NCBI GenBank assembly: GCA_045105695.1
Contig: JBGCDT010000213.1
Location: 1-24,558, forward strand
Origin: CALGLS01 sp045105695
Lineage (GTDB): Bacteria > Bacteroidota > Bacteroidia > Chitinophagales > Saprospiraceae
DNA: 24,558 bases
Direction: 5' to 3'
The notes under the pieces were generated by a model. That model worked only from the letters and a program-made list of their open reading frames with translations, searched no databases and was not told the origin of the DNA. Positions 23,201 through 24,558 of this stretch are shown one piece after another (positions within the stretch are counted from its first letter, which is position 1; each line of letters begins with the position of its first letter). A program made the translations under genes and the position numbers.

Positions 23201-24558
23201 AACTTAGTTTTCCATCAAAATCAATGGCCGCATTCTGATCTTCTAGATCCAAAGCTCCAGTAAAAACACCTGTTTCTAACAATCCATTTACGCGAATGTC
23301 TTTATAGTCGTAATTCTGATATTCGATATGTTCTACATTTACTTTCATCGCTGCGTTCAGACTGTCGATATTGAATCCTTCACCTTGGATCTCTCCGTTG
23401 AGACTTACGGTTCCAACGCCCAAGCTATCTCCAAGTAATTTCCCTAATTGAAATTCTTCTAGTTTTACCTCTCCATTGTATTCCGCTGTCGAATAATCTT
23501 TTACGAAATCCATGTAGAGGTCACTTTCTAATATTCCAAGTTTTGTTTCTAATATTCCGTTGAGATCGAAAGTAGTTATACTACCATCAAATTTTCCTTT
23601 GTAAGAAATCACACCTAAGCTATCCATCATTGGCGGCAATCCATTTTCGGCAAAAGCATTGAGATCCGACGCTTGCGTATGGATTTCTTCTATGTTCAGA
23701 TTTAGGTCTAACTGATCCATGTTAGGTAAACCTTTGATAGTCCCCGTAATGTCAAAGCCAGTGTTTGCAGACGTTTCTAAGGCTAGATCATTTACCGTAA
23801 TGTCTTTTAATTCCCCTTGTAAATCACCGGTCAGTTTTACTTCTCCAAATTCCTTAAGACCGATTGGCAACTTTAGACCTTTAGTAATAGCCATTACTTT
23901 TTCGTAAGAGGTGCTTAGCTCTTTTAACTGTAAATTAAAACCAAGCTGATCTACATCCAATGTATTTTCAACCATTCCACTCAGACTCAATAGCAGGCTA
24001 TTCCCAACCGTCAGACGAAAAGACTCCGCTCTCCATTTTTGTAAACTTCCTTTTAGTTTTCCATCCAGAATGATGTTTCTATTTTTAGATAAATCCAAAA
24101 CAGGTAATTCTCCAATAGCTACGGCTAATAACTTTAGATCATCCGAAGCGATTTTCGTTTTAGAAAACTGAGTTGTAAAAGTAATGTTATCAAAATCAGA
24201 TACAAGTTGGTCGAAGCGCTCAAATTGGAGTTCGGTATTATTTTCTAAGTGGCTGTTATTGAGTTGAAGGTTAAGTTGATCGATCTTAATTTTTGTGGGA
24301 GTAGCCTCTAAGCCAAGAGAGAGCTTTTGTAATTCTAAACCATTTTTTTCTTTAGTGGAAAGATTGGAAATGGTTGCGGTGAGCTGCTCCTCGTTCCAAT
24401 TAAAATCTTCTAAATTAAGATTCATCTTTTGGAAATCCATGTCGTTTACATTCAGCGAATTAACAGTCATTACTGTATCTGCAAAATTTTCAAATTGAAA
24501 ACGAGACTCCTCAATATCTAACTGATCGACTTTGAAATTCCAGCCGAAGTATGGGAAA
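20277..24558 (-). CDS. tamB: TamB (DUF490) translocation/assembly protein, 5' end beyond the window
   Basis: The frame is open from the window edge to a TGA at 20277-20279 and gives about 1426 visible residues. An internal ATG at 24470 is not the start, because the frame continues upstream with a plausible FPYFGWNFKVDQLDIEES sequence. Most of the protein is repeated beta-strand pattern typical of the long TamB groove (many D-x-x-G-x-L and G-x-I-x-G steps). The C-terminal DUF490 domain begins near 1030 and has LLPSGQVDIFGTYVIQKGKY and FEIVQGSSVAFNGDP. The tail is a basic KKSFGGKSKKKKRK. TamB spans the periplasm and works with TamL; it is also implicated in phospholipid transport. The two genes overlap by 3 bases, so they form an operon with tamB first. 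Confidence 0.93.
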   Translation of the reverse strand, partial: FPYFGWNFKVDQLDIEESRFQFENFADTVMTVNSLNVNDMDFQKMNLNLEDFNWNEEQLTATISNLSTKEKNGLELQKLSLGLEATPTKIKIDQLNLQLNNSHLENNTELQFERFDQLVSDFDNITFTTQFSKTKIASDDLKLLAVAIGELPVLDLSKNRNIILDGKLKGSLQKWRAESFRLTVGNSLLLSLSGMVENTLDVDQLGFNLQLKELSTSYEKVMAITKGLKLPIGLKEFGEVKLTGDLQGELKDITVNDLALETSANTGFDITGTIKGLPNMDQLDLNLNIEEIHTQASDLNAFAENGLPPMMDSLGVISYKGKFDGSITTFDLNGILETKLGILESDLYMDFVKDYSTAEYNGEVKLEEFQLGKLLGDSLGVGTVSLNGEIQGEGFNIDSLNAAMKVNVEHIEYQNYDYKDIRVNGLLETGVFTGALDLEDQNAAIDFDGKLSFNTEKPVYEFTLLVDTLNLEKLNLVNDRLSIQAKMDMNFSGLRVNDFQGQMSLTEIALESGDKNFETDSLLIYTDDKSKNDRKLLLRSSFLEGEIAGDYDFDQLPDLMLAYINEYFPLEDLLTRKQQRVNFKDVEKPQNFNFRFDLLDSKPVIVFVPGLDAVEAVRLSGSFNSKEKKLDINANVKELLYADFSAEEINFTSKGNDVRLRNKLSISSIEGTNGMNLPDFELRNNMLNDSMYINLDIANDTSDQVLNIAAVMNPKSEGYRLEFNEEMVANNNEWLISDGNYIDFTKEWLDINELIFSYNEQSFGLHSVGDDRKEGIPPTEIIFQNFQIKEFSKLLNLEGTSFSGELNGDLKVVDPLDKIYYTADLQVDDLALNEDPVGVLSIDLEQPRNSTVINVNASLQGNNNDLKIGGDYNIASQEYNVDADLNAVELRLIDPFVIGIFGESTGAVNGKISLRGTPQKPDLNGALNLNKVSTIIDFTKARYTINEGVVNLSNTEIDLGELTLRDANDNTAQLNGYISHDFFADLVLFLQVDTKRFQFLNTEASDNELFHGKLFLDASASVNGPVEEPLIEVRAKTLENSELNVSAFATNENFLEENYIIFGNPKTYQEDTTNQIAYEIQNALPVEVRLNLELTDEAIFRVIVDPVTGDQLECRGNSDLLINLLPSGQVDIFGTYVIQKGKYQFSYTDVVRREFEIVQGSSVAFNGDPLNARFDVTAKYATKATPYELITNESTLTDTEITAAQRRQLVEVLMKMDGDLADPQLSFDIDLPESEGSVVSSEIQRKLAELRNNKSELNKQVFGLLLLNSFIVSNASSGFGSAGESAVLGSVSKFIGKQLNKLADKYIKGVEINFDLNSYKSEYANDGDGATVTELGIGVTKEFNDRLSLKAGGNLDLNASSQSSGFSQIAGDFVLEYKLTESGNYLLKVFRRSDYDVLNEENSVRTGAGFSVKKSFGGKSKKKKRK

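Noticed and set aside
1..24558. Mobile elements, CRISPR arrays, tRNA and rRNA genes
   Set aside because: I saw no transposase or integrase, no spaced direct repeats, and no tRNA-like cloverleaf or rRNA sequence.

Overview
The window looks like chromosomal DNA of a Bacteroidota bacterium. It is AT-rich, its lipoproteins carry Bacteroidota-style lipoboxes, two spots match the phylum's -7 promoter box (TAnnTTTG), and the gene families (DUF4199, lipidated TamA/TamL with TamB, degenerate-HD Pycsar-type effector) are typical of that phylum. A Saprospiria- or Cytophagia-like host is my guess only. I see no mobile element, CRISPR array, rRNA or tRNA.

Layout. (1) 1-3514, minus strand: the start of a TerB-like gene that runs off the left edge, then an envelope-polysaccharide operon whose transcription order is Gfo/Idh/MocA oxidoreductase, a lipoprotein, and a polyprenyl-phosphate sugar transferase. 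(2) 3515-3853: a 339-base gap with two strong hairpins. (3) 3854-6315, minus: a lipoprotein tyrosine phosphatase followed 23 bases later by a membrane protein with an HD-like N-terminus and a Pycsar-effector-like (PycTM) C-terminus. (4) 6694-7722, plus: an AraC-type regulator. (5) 7755-10682, minus: a four-PAS sigma-54 activator, then a thioredoxin-fold protein with no cysteine. (6) 10966-15208, minus: a dense set of small stress-type genes (DUF2383-like, DUF1328, DUF3124 lipoprotein, a small hypothetical, DUF4199, Dps, tandem universal stress protein). (7) 15477-17110, plus: an MscS channel and a secreted TIMP-like/MORN protein. (8) 17183-17722, minus: a DUF697/YcjF-like membrane protein. (9) 17971-24558, minus: tamB (cut by the right edge) and a lipidated TamA (tamL), with overlapping stop and start codons.

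How the parts fit. Regions 6-8 look like a general-stress island: DNA and iron protection (Dps), a universal stress protein, turgor release (MscS) and several small membrane or envelope proteins. The most interesting signal is a 37-base element with fixed internal spacing (TGAACA, 17 bases, TTCTA[CG], in gene orientation) upstream of three of these genes: the universal stress protein, DUF1328 and DUF697. It has -35/-10-like geometry and does not match the Bacteroidota housekeeping promoter, so it could be the promoter of an alternative sigma factor or a shared operator. The second point of interest is the phosphatase plus PycTM pair, which has no nucleotide cyclase nearby and whose HD domain has lost its HD residues.
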